A stretch of DNA of 64,000 nucleotides from Micromonospora coxensis (lineage in GTDB: Bacteria > Actinomycetota > Actinomycetes > Mycobacteriales > Micromonosporaceae): the NCBI RefSeq assembly GCF_900090295.1, contig NZ_LT607753.1:4402001-4466000 (forward strand), given 5' to 3'. Made by a program: the position numbers and the translations under genes. The notes beneath the pieces were generated by a model. That model worked only from the letters and a program-made list of their open reading frames with translations, was not told the origin of the DNA and did no database searches. Position 1 is the first letter of the stretch. Every line of letters starts with the position of its first letter. Positions 21,142-29,008 of this stretch are shown one piece after another.

Positions 21142-22199
21142 CCGTCACTGGGCAGGAGATAGCGGACTACGTCGGGCGGGTGCGGGCCGCGTTGGCCGAC
21201 CTGCCGCCCGCGGTGCGCGACGAGTTGACCGAGGACCTGCCGGAGCACCTCGCCGAGGTCGCCGCCGAGGGCGACGGCTCGTTGGTGCAGCGCCTCGGCG
21301 AGCCGGAGGCGTACGCCGCCGAACTGCGGTCCGCCGCCGGCGCGGCCGAGCCCGCCGCCGGTCGCCGCCGGCTGGAACAGCGGGTCGGCGCCGTCGCGCA
21401 CCGGGTCCGCGGCCGGCTCGCCCGCTTCGACACCCGGCTGGGCCCGCTGCTCGGGTACGCCTCGGCGAGCGAGTTCCTGCGGCTGCTCCGTCCGGCCTGG
21501 TGGGTGCTGCGCGGCTATCTGGTCGCCATGCTGCTCAGCGTGATGAGTTCGGACGGCCCGATCGGCCTGCTGCCCCGGGTCGGCTCCAACGAGTTCGTCG
21601 GCCTCGTGCTGCTGGGCGGCGCCGTGCTCGCCTCGGTGTGGCTCGGCCGCAACACCGGCACGCTGCGGCGCTGGCCGCGCCGGCTGATGCACGCCGGCAC
21701 CCTGGTGCTGGTGGTCTTCGGCCTGGCCACCCTGCTCGACGTCGACCAGGACGCCCGCTCGCACTATCCCTACGGCTACGACTCCATCTCCGTGCAGAAC
21801 CCGTACGAGCAGGTGCAGGACGTCTTCGTCTACGACAGCGAGGGCCGGCTGGTGGAGAACGCGCGGCTGTTCGACCAGACCGGCACCCCGATCCGGCTCG
21901 GCTGGCCGAGCTGCGCCGACCCGTCGCTGCCGGACGTCAACCCGGTGCAGCGCGGCTACCCGTACTGCCCCGAGCAGGCGCCGTTCCGGCCTCGTCCGCC
22001 GGCCGCCGTTCCGGCCCCGCCCGGTACGGCGCCGACGACGGTGGCCCCGGCCCCGCCCGGTGCGGCGCCGACGGAGACGGCGCCGGCCACCCCGGCGCCC
22101 GCCCCGACCCCCGCCGTGCCGACCCCCGGCGGCAGCGCGAGCGCCTCCGTCGGCGCGGTGCCGACGTCCGTGCCGCCCGTCCCCGAGCCGACCCGGTGA
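21138..22199 (+). CDS. HAAS-domain membrane protein
   Basis: A 353-residue protein. Residues 1-75 match the HAAS domain (YVGRVRAALADLPPAVRDELTEDLPEHLAEV, then LVQRLGEPEAYAAELR), a cytoplasmic helical domain common in genes after padR. Three hydrophobic segments follow (about 128-145, 155-176, 188-204), then an extracytoplasmic part with NPVQRGYPYCPE and a long Pro/Ala/Thr-rich tail (about 283-353) that looks wall-spanning or unstructured. Coupled to padR by an ATGA overlap. Function unknown; likely the effector or sensor of the PadR module. Confidence 0.82.
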   Translation: MTVTGQEIADYVGRVRAALADLPPAVRDELTEDLPEHLAEVAAEGDGSLVQRLGEPEAYAAELRSAAGAAEPAAGRRRLEQRVGAVAHRVRGRLARFDTRLGPLLGYASASEFLRLLRPAWWVLRGYLVAMLLSVMSSDGPIGLLPRVGSNEFVGLVLLGGAVLASVWLGRNTGTLRRWPRRLMHAGTLVLVVFGLATLLDVDQDARSHYPYGYDSISVQNPYEQVQDVFVYDSEGRLVENARLFDQTGTPIRLGWPSCADPSLPDVNPVQRGYPYCPEQAPFRPRPPAAVPAPPGTAPTTVAPAPPGAAPTETAPATPAPAPTPAVPTPGGSASASVGAVPTSVPPVPEPTR

Positions 22200-22307
22200 G
22201 CATCGACACCCGGAAATGGCTGAACGGGTGAGCCCGGCGGGACAACGCATTCCGATCTTGGTGGCTACGGTGTCGTCTGCTCACTGACCCCACGGGAAGG
22301 AACGTCA

Positions 22308-22940
22308 TTGTCCGAGCAGGTCGCACCGCCCGCCGGCTCCCCGGCAGGACCACCGGCCGGGGAGCCGGCAGCCCAGGTCACGCACCCCGGGCCGGAGCCG
22401 TCCCCGGGCGGCACACCGGTGCACACCGACGACCCGGCGGAGTCGGACGACCTGCGACCGGACGCCGACCGCACGGCCCCGGAGCCGGACGGGCCGGAAG
22501 GACCGGACGACGACCCGGCGGAGGAGGGGGCCGCCGGGACGGTGCGGCCGGTGCTGGCCGTGGCGAAGCTGCTCACCGTCGTCGCCGCGGTGGTCGGGGT
22601 GCTGGTCGTCGCCGGGCTGAAGTTCGGCGCCGGCGCGGCGCTGGCCGACCTGCTCCGCCCCGACCCGGTGGCCGACGCGAAGTCCGGCGACTGCCTCACC
22701 GAGCTGCCGCAGGTCAGCGGCACGGAGGAGCGGACGGTCCGGGATGTCGCGGTGGTCGACTGCGGCTCCGCCGACGCGGCGTACACGGTGGCCGGGCGGG
22801 TGGACGACCAGACCCAGGAGCAGGCGCGCTCCGGCCGGGCCTGCGAGCAGTTCGTGCGGCCCGACGAGGACGGCTACGTCTTCTACAACATCGCCCCGGG
22901 CGAGAGGGGCTACCTGCTCTGCCTCACCCGGCGCACCTGA
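22308..22940 (+). CDS. LppU/SCO3897-like membrane-anchored protein
   Basis: A 210-residue protein with an acidic, Pro/Asp-rich cytoplasmic tail (1-72), one membrane helix (about 76-100) and an extracytoplasmic domain. That domain has KSGDCLTEL, VAVVDCGSADAAYTVAGRV, RACEQFV and GYLLCLTRR; four regularly spaced Cys residues and the GDC...VxC...AxYxVxGxV pattern match the LppU/SCO3897 family, whose function is unknown. Start is TTG 22308, supported by GGAAGG (22295-22300) at 7 bases. A strong hairpin follows the gene. Confidence 0.75.
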   Translation: MSEQVAPPAGSPAGPPAGEPAAQVTHPGPEPSPGGTPVHTDDPAESDDLRPDADRTAPEPDGPEGPDDDPAEEGAAGTVRPVLAVAKLLTVVAAVVGVLVVAGLKFGAGAALADLLRPDPVADAKSGDCLTELPQVSGTEERTVRDVAVVDCGSADAAYTVAGRVDDQTQEQARSGRACEQFVRPDEDGYVFYNIAPGERGYLLCLTRRT

Positions 22941-22963
22941 CGGCACCGGTACGACACCGCCGA

Positions 22964-22993
22964 CGGCGGCGCGGGAAGGACTCCGCGCCGCCG
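22964..22993 (+). terminator. Hairpin after the LppU-like gene
   Basis: CGGCGGCGCGG (22964-22974) pairs perfectly with CCGCGCCGCCG (22983-22993) around an 8-base loop, 24 bases after the stop codon. Confidence 0.65.
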
Positions 22994-23143
22994 CCGGTGT
23001 ATCCGGGGTCCACGCCGGGTGAACGGGAGGTATATGCCACTGTTCTCGCGTCTTCCCGGCGCGCTCACGGCGTGGCAGGCTACCGGCACGTACGACCACT
23101 GTGCGACCAGCCAACGATGACTGACCGTCAGGAGGACAGACCA

Positions 23144-23830
23144 ATGGGCGAGATGGTGAGCTACACCGGCAACGGAGGGACGCGCGAGGGGTATCTCGCG
23201 ATACCCTCCAGCGGTGCGGCCAGCCCCGCGGTCATCGTCATCCAGGACTGGTGGGGTCTCGTGCCCCACGTACGGTCGGTCGTGGACCGGTTCGCCGAGG
23301 CGGGCTTCGTCGCCCTCGCGCCGGACTTCCGGCACGGCCAGCCGGCGAGCCGGCCGAGTGAGCCGCAGCAGATGTTGAACAGCGTCCAGATGGACGAGGC
23401 GGCGGCCGACATCGCCGTCGCGGCCGACTTCCTGGCCGGTCGTCCCGAGGTCGCCGGCAAGGTCGGCTGCGCCGGCTTCTGCGCCGGGGCCAGCCTGGCC
23501 CTCTGGGCGGCCACCCGCTCCGAGCGGATCGTCGCCACCGCCGCCTTCTATCCGCGCCTGCCGTGGGAGGGCATGGATTCCGCGTGGGGCGACTACGCGG
23601 GCAAGGCCGCCGTCATCCACTGCTCGGAGGCGGACGGCACCTCCGCCGACGAGGGCGTGCAGGCCGTCCGGCAGGCCGTGGAGACGGCCGGCGGCACCTG
23701 CCAGACCTACGACTACCCGGGCACCGCGCACGCCTTCTTCAACGAGGACCGGCCGGAGAACTACGACCAGCGGGCCGCCGCCACCGCCTGGGCCCGCACC
23801 CTCGAACTCTTCCGGGCCAAGCTTGGCTGA
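23144..23830 (+). CDS. Dienelactone hydrolase family protein
   Basis: A 228-residue alpha/beta-hydrolase of the DLH family (carboxymethylenebutenolidase type). Catalytic residues: Cys113 in the elbow GFCAGAS and His196 in GTAHAFFN; the acid is probably the Asp in [11 protein letters not shown]. The opening [24 protein letters not shown] is typical, with the conserved WWGL. ATG 23144 is fixed by GGAGGA (23131-23136) at 7 bases. The family hydrolyses lactones and related esters; no pathway genes are nearby, so the substrate is open. The next gene starts inside its last codons. Confidence 0.9.
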   Translation: MGEMVSYTGNGGTREGYLAIPSSGAASPAVIVIQDWWGLVPHVRSVVDRFAEAGFVALAPDFRHGQPASRPSEPQQMLNSVQMDEAAADIAVAADFLAGRPEVAGKVGCAGFCAGASLALWAATRSERIVATAAFYPRLPWEGMDSAWGDYAGKAAVIHCSEADGTSADEGVQAVRQAVETAGGTCQTYDYPGTAHAFFNEDRPENYDQRAAATAWARTLELFRAKLG

Positions 23831-24563
23831 GGCCCGTACCCCCGACGAGGTGGTCGCCCGCGCCGCGCGGGCGACCGACCTGGCCGACCTCGACGGCGCG
23901 GTCGGTGACTGCTTCGCCTGCCCGCGCCTGGTCGGCTGGCGGGAGGAGGTCGCCCGGACGAAGCGGGCGGCCTTCCGGGACCAGGAGTACTGGGGCCGCC
24001 CGGTCCCCGGCTTCGGCACGGCGGACGCCCGGATCGCCATCCTCGGCCTGGCCCCGGCCGCGCACGGCGGCAACCGCACCGGCCGCATCTTCACCGGCGA
24101 CCGCTCCGGCGACGTGCTCTTCGCCGCGCTGCACCGCGCCGGCCTGGCCAACCAGCCGACCAGCGTCGCCGCCGACGACGGGCTCACCCTGCGCGACCTG
24201 CGCGTCTTCTCCGCCGTGCGGTGCGCGCCGCCGGACAACAAACCCACCCCCGCCGAACGGGACACCTGCGCCCCCTGGCTGCACCGCGAGGTGGCGCTGA
24301 TCCGGCCCACCCTGCGCGTGGTGGTGGCGCTGGGCGCCTTCGCCTGGGCCGCGTGGTGGCCGACGCTGCGGCACGTGTACGGCGTCGCCCCGCCCAGCCC
24401 GCGACCGGTCTTCGGCCATGGGGCACACTGGTCCGGGACGGCCGCCCCCGACCTGCTCGGCTGCTACCACGTCAGCCAGCAGAACACGTTCACGGGACGG
24501 CTGACACCAGGGATGCTGGACGACGTGTTCGCCCGGGCGAAACAACTCGCCGGAGTGGACTGA
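23823..24563 (+). CDS. Type 5 uracil-DNA glycosylase (UdgB)
   Basis: A 246-residue base-excision repair enzyme. Motif A reads [22 protein letters not shown] with the HGGNRTGR stretch typical of family 5 (UDGb), and motif [14 protein letters not shown]. Cysteines at CFACPR near the N-terminus and CAPP/DTCAP in the middle are the expected [4Fe-4S] ligands. Family-5 enzymes lack the catalytic Asp/Asn of other UDGs and excise uracil, hypoxanthine and related bases. The start TTG 23823 overlaps the hydrolase stop by 8 bases; no better start is visible. Confidence 0.92.
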   Translation: MAEARTPDEVVARAARATDLADLDGAVGDCFACPRLVGWREEVARTKRAAFRDQEYWGRPVPGFGTADARIAILGLAPAAHGGNRTGRIFTGDRSGDVLFAALHRAGLANQPTSVAADDGLTLRDLRVFSAVRCAPPDNKPTPAERDTCAPWLHREVALIRPTLRVVVALGAFAWAAWWPTLRHVYGVAPPSPRPVFGHGAHWSGTAAPDLLGCYHVSQQNTFTGRLTPGMLDDVFARAKQLAGVD

Positions 24564-24582
24564 GCTGCGTGGGGCGGTGGCG

Positions 24583-25326
24583 ATGGACCTCGGCGTGCTG
24601 CGCAGATGGTGGCCCGTCGCCGTGGTGGTCCTGCTGCTCGCCGCCGCGGCGCTCGCCGCCGGCAACTCCTCGATCGGGGCCAGCCGCATCCCGCCGGTCG
24701 CCGACAACATCCCGTACGTCCCGGAGTACCCCGCCGGTGAGCCGGCCCCCTCGATCCCCGTCGAGCCGCGCACCGACGCCGAGCGGACCCAGGCCGACGT
24801 GCCGCAGTGGATCGCCACCGTGGCGATCGTGCTGCTCGGCCTCGCCATCCTCGCCGCCCTCGGCTACCTGACCTGGACGCTGCTGCGCGGCGCGCTGCGC
24901 CGGCGGACCCGCGCGGTGCCGGTGGCCCGGGCCCGGCGCACCGCCGAGGGCACCGCCCGGGAGGTGGTCGCCGCCCTCGACGCCGGCCTGGTCGAGTTGG
25001 ACGACGCCGACACCGACCCGCGCACCGCGGTCATCGCCTGCTGGGTACGCCTGGAGGAGGCCGCCACCGAGGCCGGGGTGCCACGGCGCACCGGGGACAC
25101 CCCGACCGACCTGGTCACCCGGCTGCTGCGGGGCGACCCGGCCGCCGGGGTCCCCGCGATCGCCAGCGCCGACGTGCTGGCGGAGTTCGCGCACGTCTAC
25201 CGCGAGGCCCGCTACGCCACCCACGCCGTGGACGCGCGGATGCGCGACCAGGCCCGGGCCGCGTTGCGCCGGCTGCGCGGCGAGCTGGCCGCCCTCGCCA
25301 CCGCCGCCGGCGAGGTGTCGGCGTGA
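24583..25326 (+). CDS. DUF4129 domain membrane protein
   Basis: A 247-residue protein with two membrane helices (about 10-26 and 83-106) flanking an extracytoplasmic loop (PPVADNIPYVPEYPAGE), and a C-terminal cytoplasmic DUF4129 domain (about 120-240: VIACWVRLEEAATEAGVPRR, TPTDLVTRLL, FAHVYREARYATHAV). DUF4129 is often fused to transglutaminase-like proteins and encoded with MoxR and DUF58. First gene of a five-gene operon; its stop overlaps the next start (GTGA). ATG 24583 is chosen over GTG 24577 because of better distance to the upstream GGGGCGG. Confidence 0.85.
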   Translation: MDLGVLRRWWPVAVVVLLLAAAALAAGNSSIGASRIPPVADNIPYVPEYPAGEPAPSIPVEPRTDAERTQADVPQWIATVAIVLLGLAILAALGYLTWTLLRGALRRRTRAVPVARARRTAEGTAREVVAALDAGLVELDDADTDPRTAVIACWVRLEEAATEAGVPRRTGDTPTDLVTRLLRGDPAAGVPAIASADVLAEFAHVYREARYATHAVDARMRDQARAALRRLRGELAALATAAGEVSA

Positions 25327-25910
25327 GCGAGCGGACCGGCCTCGACGACCTGCTCCGCTTCGAGGAGGAGGCCCCGCCCCCGGCCGGTCGTGCCCGGGGC
25401 GGACGGGCCCGGACGGTGTTCCGTACCCTCGCGGTGGCCGCCGCGGCGACCGCGGTCGTCCTGGTCTGCCTCCGCGCGGTCGGCCTCCAGCTCTCGATCT
25501 GGATCGTGGTGGCCGGTGTGCTGGCGGTCCTCGCCGTGCGCCGGGTCACCGCGGCGCTCTCCCCGCCGCCCCCGCCGAGGGCCGGCGTCCGCGCCCCGGC
25601 CGGCGAGGAGCCCGGCGGGTGGAACTGGGGCGCCCGGGACGCCCTGCGGGCGGCCATCAACGGCTGGGAACGGCCGCTGGACTGGTCCTCCGGCAACCGG
25701 GAGCGGTTCACCGAGCGGATCCTGCCCCGCCTCGGCGAGCTGGCCGACGAGCGGCTGCGCCAACGGCACGGGGTGACCCGCGAATCCGACCCGACCCGGG
25801 CCCGTGCCCTGCTCGGGGAGCCGCTGTGGACGTTTCTCGGCAGCCCCTCCCGACGCCCCCCGTCGCCGCGCGACCTCGCGGCGATCGTCGCCGAACTGGA
25901 GAAGATATGA
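25323..25910 (+). CDS. Uncharacterised two-helix membrane protein of the MoxR-DUF58 operon
   Basis: A 195-residue protein I cannot place in a named family. An acidic/proline-rich start (MSERTGLDDLLRFEEEAPPP) precedes two membrane helices (about 32-48 and 55-72), a Pro-rich linker and a cytoplasmic region (about 95-195) with WERPLDWSSGNRERFTERILPRLGELADERL and LLGEPLWTFL. Start GTG overlaps the DUF4129 stop, and the stop overlaps the MoxR start (ATGA), so expression is tightly coupled to both. Likely a structural partner of the MoxR system. Confidence 0.8.
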   Translation: MSERTGLDDLLRFEEEAPPPAGRARGGRARTVFRTLAVAAAATAVVLVCLRAVGLQLSIWIVVAGVLAVLAVRRVTAALSPPPPPRAGVRAPAGEEPGGWNWGARDALRAAINGWERPLDWSSGNRERFTERILPRLGELADERLRQRHGVTRESDPTRARALLGEPLWTFLGSPSRRPPSPRDLAAIVAELEKI

Positions 25911-26914
25911 ACGACGTGGACCGCAGCATCCCCGCCACCGAGGTGGGCCACCTGGCCCGGGCGGTGCTGGACGCGGTCGGTCAGGTCGTGGTCGGCAAGC
26001 GGGAGGCGCTGGAGCTGGTGCTCGCCGGCATCCTGGCCGGCGGACACGTGCTGCTGGAGGACCTGCCCGGCCTCGGCAAGACGCTGACCGCGCGGTCCTT
26101 CGCGCAGGCCCTCGGGCTGGACTTCCGCCGCCTGCAGTTCACCCCCGACCTGCTCCCGGCCGACGTCACCGGCTCCTTCCTCTACGACCAGCGCAGCGGC
26201 GACTTCTCGTTCCGCGCCGGTCCGGTCTTCACCAACCTGCTGCTCGCCGACGAGATCAACCGGACGCCGCCGAAGACCCAGTCGGCGCTGCTGGAGGCGA
26301 TGCAGGAGAAGCAGGTCTCCGTGGAGGGCGTCACCTACAAGCTGGACGAGCCGTTCCACGTGCTCGCCACCGCCAACCCGATCGAGTACGAGGGCACCTA
26401 CCCGCTGCCGGAGGCGCAGCTGGACCGGTTCCTGCTGCGGGTGTCGTTCGGCTACCCGCAGCGCGAGGAGGAGTGGGACGTGCTGCGCCGGCGGATGGCC
26501 CGCCGCCGCGAGGAGGCCGAGATCAAGCCGGTGGTCGACGCGGCCACGCTGCGCGCCATGCAGGCCGCGCTGGAGGACGTGGTGGTCGAGGACTCCGTCG
26601 GCCGGTACATCGTCGACCTGACCGCGGCCACCCGGGAGCACCCGTCGGTGCTGGTCGGGGCGTCGCCGCGTGGCTCGCTGGCGCTGCTGCTGCTGGCCCG
26701 CGTCCGGGCCGTCTTCGCCGGGCGCGACTACGTGGTCCCGGAGGACGTCAAGGAGGTGGCGGCCCCGGCGCTGGCGCACCGGATCACCCTGCGACCGGAG
26801 ATGTGGCTGCGCCGGGTCGATCCGTCCTTCGTGGTCGGTGAGGTGCTGGAACAGACCCCCGCCCCGGCCAGCGGCGCGCTTCCCAGCCACGCGGCCGGCC
26901 GGGCCGGGCGCTGA
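25907..26914 (+). CDS. MoxR-family AAA+ ATPase
   Basis: A 335-residue chaperone-like ATPase. Walker A EDLPGLGKT (51-59), the conserved FTPDLLPADVTGS, Walker B LLLADEINRTPPKTQSALLEAM, the sensor region ATANPIEYEGTYPLPEAQLDRF with arginine finger, and SPRGSLALL near the C-terminus are all present. MoxR proteins remodel or activate partners encoded nearby, usually the DUF58 and VWA-type proteins. Start ATG 25907 overlaps the previous stop; 5 bases separate its stop from the DUF58 start. Confidence 0.96.
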   Translation: MNDVDRSIPATEVGHLARAVLDAVGQVVVGKREALELVLAGILAGGHVLLEDLPGLGKTLTARSFAQALGLDFRRLQFTPDLLPADVTGSFLYDQRSGDFSFRAGPVFTNLLLADEINRTPPKTQSALLEAMQEKQVSVEGVTYKLDEPFHVLATANPIEYEGTYPLPEAQLDRFLLRVSFGYPQREEEWDVLRRRMARRREEAEIKPVVDAATLRAMQAALEDVVVEDSVGRYIVDLTAATREHPSVLVGASPRGSLALLLLARVRAVFAGRDYVVPEDVKEVAAPALAHRITLRPEMWLRRVDPSFVVGEVLEQTPAPASGALPSHAAGRAGR

Positions 26915-26919
26915 CGGCC

Positions 26920-28290
26920 GTGCCCATCGAGGACGGGCAGGAGCCCGCGGCGGGCTGGGCGCCGACCTGGGCGCTGGGCCGGGCGGTGCTGCTCACCGGG
27001 CTGCTGCTGATCGCCGCCGTGCTGCTCGGCCGGGCCGATCTGGTGGTGCTCGCCACGCCGTTCGCGCTCGGCACCGCGTACGCGCTGCGCCGCCGCCCGG
27101 TCGCCGCCCCGCAGCTCGAGATCACCGCCGAGGACGCGCACCTGGTCGAGGGCGGTGCGCTGGCCGGGACGGTCAGCGTCGGCAACCCGGACACCGTGCC
27201 GTACCACCTGGCCGTGGTGCGGACCCGGGTCTCGCCCTGGCTGCGGGTCGAGCGGGTCGGCTTCGGCGGCGCCGGGGTGGACGTCAGCCGCTCCGGCGGC
27301 GCGGACCGTCCGTTCGTCACCGCCATCCCCACCGGCGCCGCCGTCGACCTGGAGCTGACCGGCACCGCGCTGCGCTGGGGCCGGCACCCGATCGGCCCGG
27401 CCGGCGCCCGGGTCGCCACCGCCGACGGGTTGCTGGTCTCCCGCGCGGTCATCACCGAGCCGGTGCGGATGCGGGTCTACCCGATGACCGAGCCGTTCGA
27501 GGCGGTGGAGGCGATGCCCCGGGCCGCCGGGCTGGTCGGCGCGCACCACTCGCGCCGACCCGGCGAGGGCGGTGAGCTGGCCGGCGTACGGGTCTTCGCG
27601 CCGGGCGACCGGCTGCGCCGCATCGACTGGCGGGTGTCGCTGCGGGCCCGGCAACTGCACGTGGCCGCCACCCTCTCCGACCGGGACGCGGAGGTGGTGG
27701 TCCTGCTCGACGTGCTCGCCGAGGCGGGCCGCTCGGGCGGGGTGAAGGGCGCGGCGTCGGTGCTGGACACCACGGTCCGGGCCGCCGCCGCGATCGCCGA
27801 GCACTACCTGCACCGCGGGGACCGGGTGGCGATGCTGGAGTACGGGCCGGCGGCCCGCCGGCTGCGTCCGGCCACCGGGCGGCGGCAGTACCTGACCGTG
27901 CTGGAGTGGTTGCTCGACACCCACGCCGAGTCGTCCCCGCACGAGCCGTACGACCAGGTCTTCGGCCCGCAGTTGCTCTCGGCGGACGCGCTGGTGGTGG
28001 TGCTCACCCCGCTGCTGGACGAGCGGTCGGCGCAGATGCTGGCCCGGCTGGCCCGGGGCGGCCGGTTCGTGGTGGCGGTGGACACCCTGCCGGTCGACCT
28101 CCCGCCGCCCGGCGACAAGGGCTGGGCGCCGGTGGCGTACCGGCTGTGGCGGCTGGACCGGGACACGATGATCGCCCAGCTGCGCGAGCACGGCGTGCCG
28201 GTGGTGCCGTGGGCCGGCGCGGGCAGCCTCGACCAGGTGCTGCGGGACGTGGCCCGGCTGGCCACCGCCCCCCGGGTGGGTGCCCGGTGA
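26920..28290 (+). CDS. DUF58 domain protein
   Basis: A 456-residue protein with two N-terminal membrane helices (about 20-60), an extracytoplasmic-like strand region (about 65-200) and a DUF58 core with the signature GELAGVRVFAPGDRLRRIDWRVSLR (about 222-248), followed by a VWA-like domain (EVVVLLDVLAEAG, then VAMLEYGPAARRLRPATG). The MIDAS residues are only partly kept. DUF58 with MoxR is a widespread pair thought to act in envelope assembly or stress. The stop overlaps the mini-ORF at 28287 as GTGA. Confidence 0.92.
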   Translation: MPIEDGQEPAAGWAPTWALGRAVLLTGLLLIAAVLLGRADLVVLATPFALGTAYALRRRPVAAPQLEITAEDAHLVEGGALAGTVSVGNPDTVPYHLAVVRTRVSPWLRVERVGFGGAGVDVSRSGGADRPFVTAIPTGAAVDLELTGTALRWGRHPIGPAGARVATADGLLVSRAVITEPVRMRVYPMTEPFEAVEAMPRAAGLVGAHHSRRPGEGGELAGVRVFAPGDRLRRIDWRVSLRARQLHVAATLSDRDAEVVVLLDVLAEAGRSGGVKGAASVLDTTVRAAAAIAEHYLHRGDRVAMLEYGPAARRLRPATGRRQYLTVLEWLLDTHAESSPHEPYDQVFGPQLLSADALVVVLTPLLDERSAQMLARLARGGRFVVAVDTLPVDLPPPGDKGWAPVAYRLWRLDRDTMIAQLREHGVPVVPWAGAGSLDQVLRDVARLATAPRVGAR

Positions 28291-28349
28291 GCGCGAGGAA
28301 CGCGGCGCAGCGGAGTCCCGCAGTCGCGAACGAGAGCGGGCGACGGTGA
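28287..28349 (+). CDS. 20-codon linking mini-ORF
   Basis: GTG 28287 overlaps the DUF58 stop (GTGA) and the TGA at 28347-28349 overlaps the GTG of the next gene. The peptide would be hydrophilic, rich in Arg, Ala, Ser and Asn, starting MSARNAAQ. Ribosomes finishing DUF58 could re-initiate here and be delivered to the next start. There is no sign of an independent function; the DNA resembles the TGAGCGAGCG motif seen at two other junctions. Confidence 0.45.
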   Translation: MSARNAAQRSPAVANESGRR

Positions 28350-28906
28350 ACGCCGTCGCCGGGCGGGTGAGGGCGGCGCGTGCCGCGCTGCACCGGGTGA
28401 GCCCGATGGCCCTGCTGGTGCGTCTCGGCATCTTCGTGGTGGTGTGGGCCGGTCTGTTGCTGGCGTTCCCGGCGCAGCTGTTCAGCGCGCGGGCGCTGCT
28501 CGCCCTCACCGTGGTGGCGGTGCTGCCGGCGGCGGGGCCGCGCCGGGTGTGGCCGACCTTCGCCGCCCTGGTCACGGTGGCCGGCTGGGTGATGGCCTCC
28601 GCCGGGTACGACCGCCCGATCGCGCTCTGGCGGCTGCTCGCCGTGGCCGCGACGCTCTACCTCGGGCACACCCTCTGCGCGCTCGCCGCGGTGCTGCCCT
28701 ACGACGCGGTCGTCGACCCGGACGTGTTGGTGCGCTGGCTCACCCGGGCCGCCGCAGTGGTCCTCGCCACGTCGGTGGTCGGGGTCGTCCTGGCCTGGTT
28801 GGGCGGGATCGGCGGGGCTGACGGGTTCCAGGCGGCGACCGTGGCCGGACTGCTGGTGGCGGTGGTGCTCAGTGGGCTGTTGGGGTGGCTGTTACGTCGC
28901 AGATAG
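28346..28906 (+). CDS. Multi-pass membrane protein with a TTA codon, last gene of the MoxR-DUF58 operon
   Basis: A 186-residue protein of about five membrane helices, with no recognised domain. Segments: LLVRLGIFVVVWAGLLLAF, ALLALTVVAVLPA, VWPTFAALVTVAGWVMA, LLAVAATLYLGHTLCALAAVLP, and a final helix pair ending LLGWLLRRR. The fourth codon before the stop is TTA (28892-28894), a very rare leucine codon in such genomes, read only by tRNA-Leu(UAA). GTG 28346 is chosen because the mini-ORF stop overlaps it; GTG 28280 would overlap DUF58 by 11 bases. Confidence 0.75.
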   Translation: MNAVAGRVRAARAALHRVSPMALLVRLGIFVVVWAGLLLAFPAQLFSARALLALTVVAVLPAAGPRRVWPTFAALVTVAGWVMASAGYDRPIALWRLLAVAATLYLGHTLCALAAVLPYDAVVDPDVLVRWLTRAAAVVLATSVVGVVLAWLGGIGGADGFQAATVAGLLVAVVLSGLLGWLLRRR

Positions 28907-28923
28907 CGGGACGCTGCGAGAAG

Positions 28924-28957
28924 TTGTGCAGGTCACAGGGGTTGTGCTCCGTCACAG
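28924..28957. promoter_or_regulatory. Two tandem TTGTGC-N2/3-GTCACAG motifs upstream of ndh
   Basis: TTGTGCAGGTCACAG (28924-28938) and TTGTGCTCCGTCACAG (28942-28957) repeat in the same orientation with an 18-base period. Each is an imperfect TGTG...CACA palindrome. They lie 52-85 bases before the ndh start and look like a regulator-binding array; spacing does not match the CRP or Rex consensus. Confidence 0.45.
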
Positions 28958-29008
28958 ATGGGGGTCTCGAACGGGATTAGCCGAGCCGCCCGGGGAAAGA
29001 TAGATGAC

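Noticed and set aside
28924..28957. A CRP or Rex site upstream of ndh
   Set aside because: The spacers between TGTG and CACA are 5 and 6 bases, not the 8 expected for either consensus.
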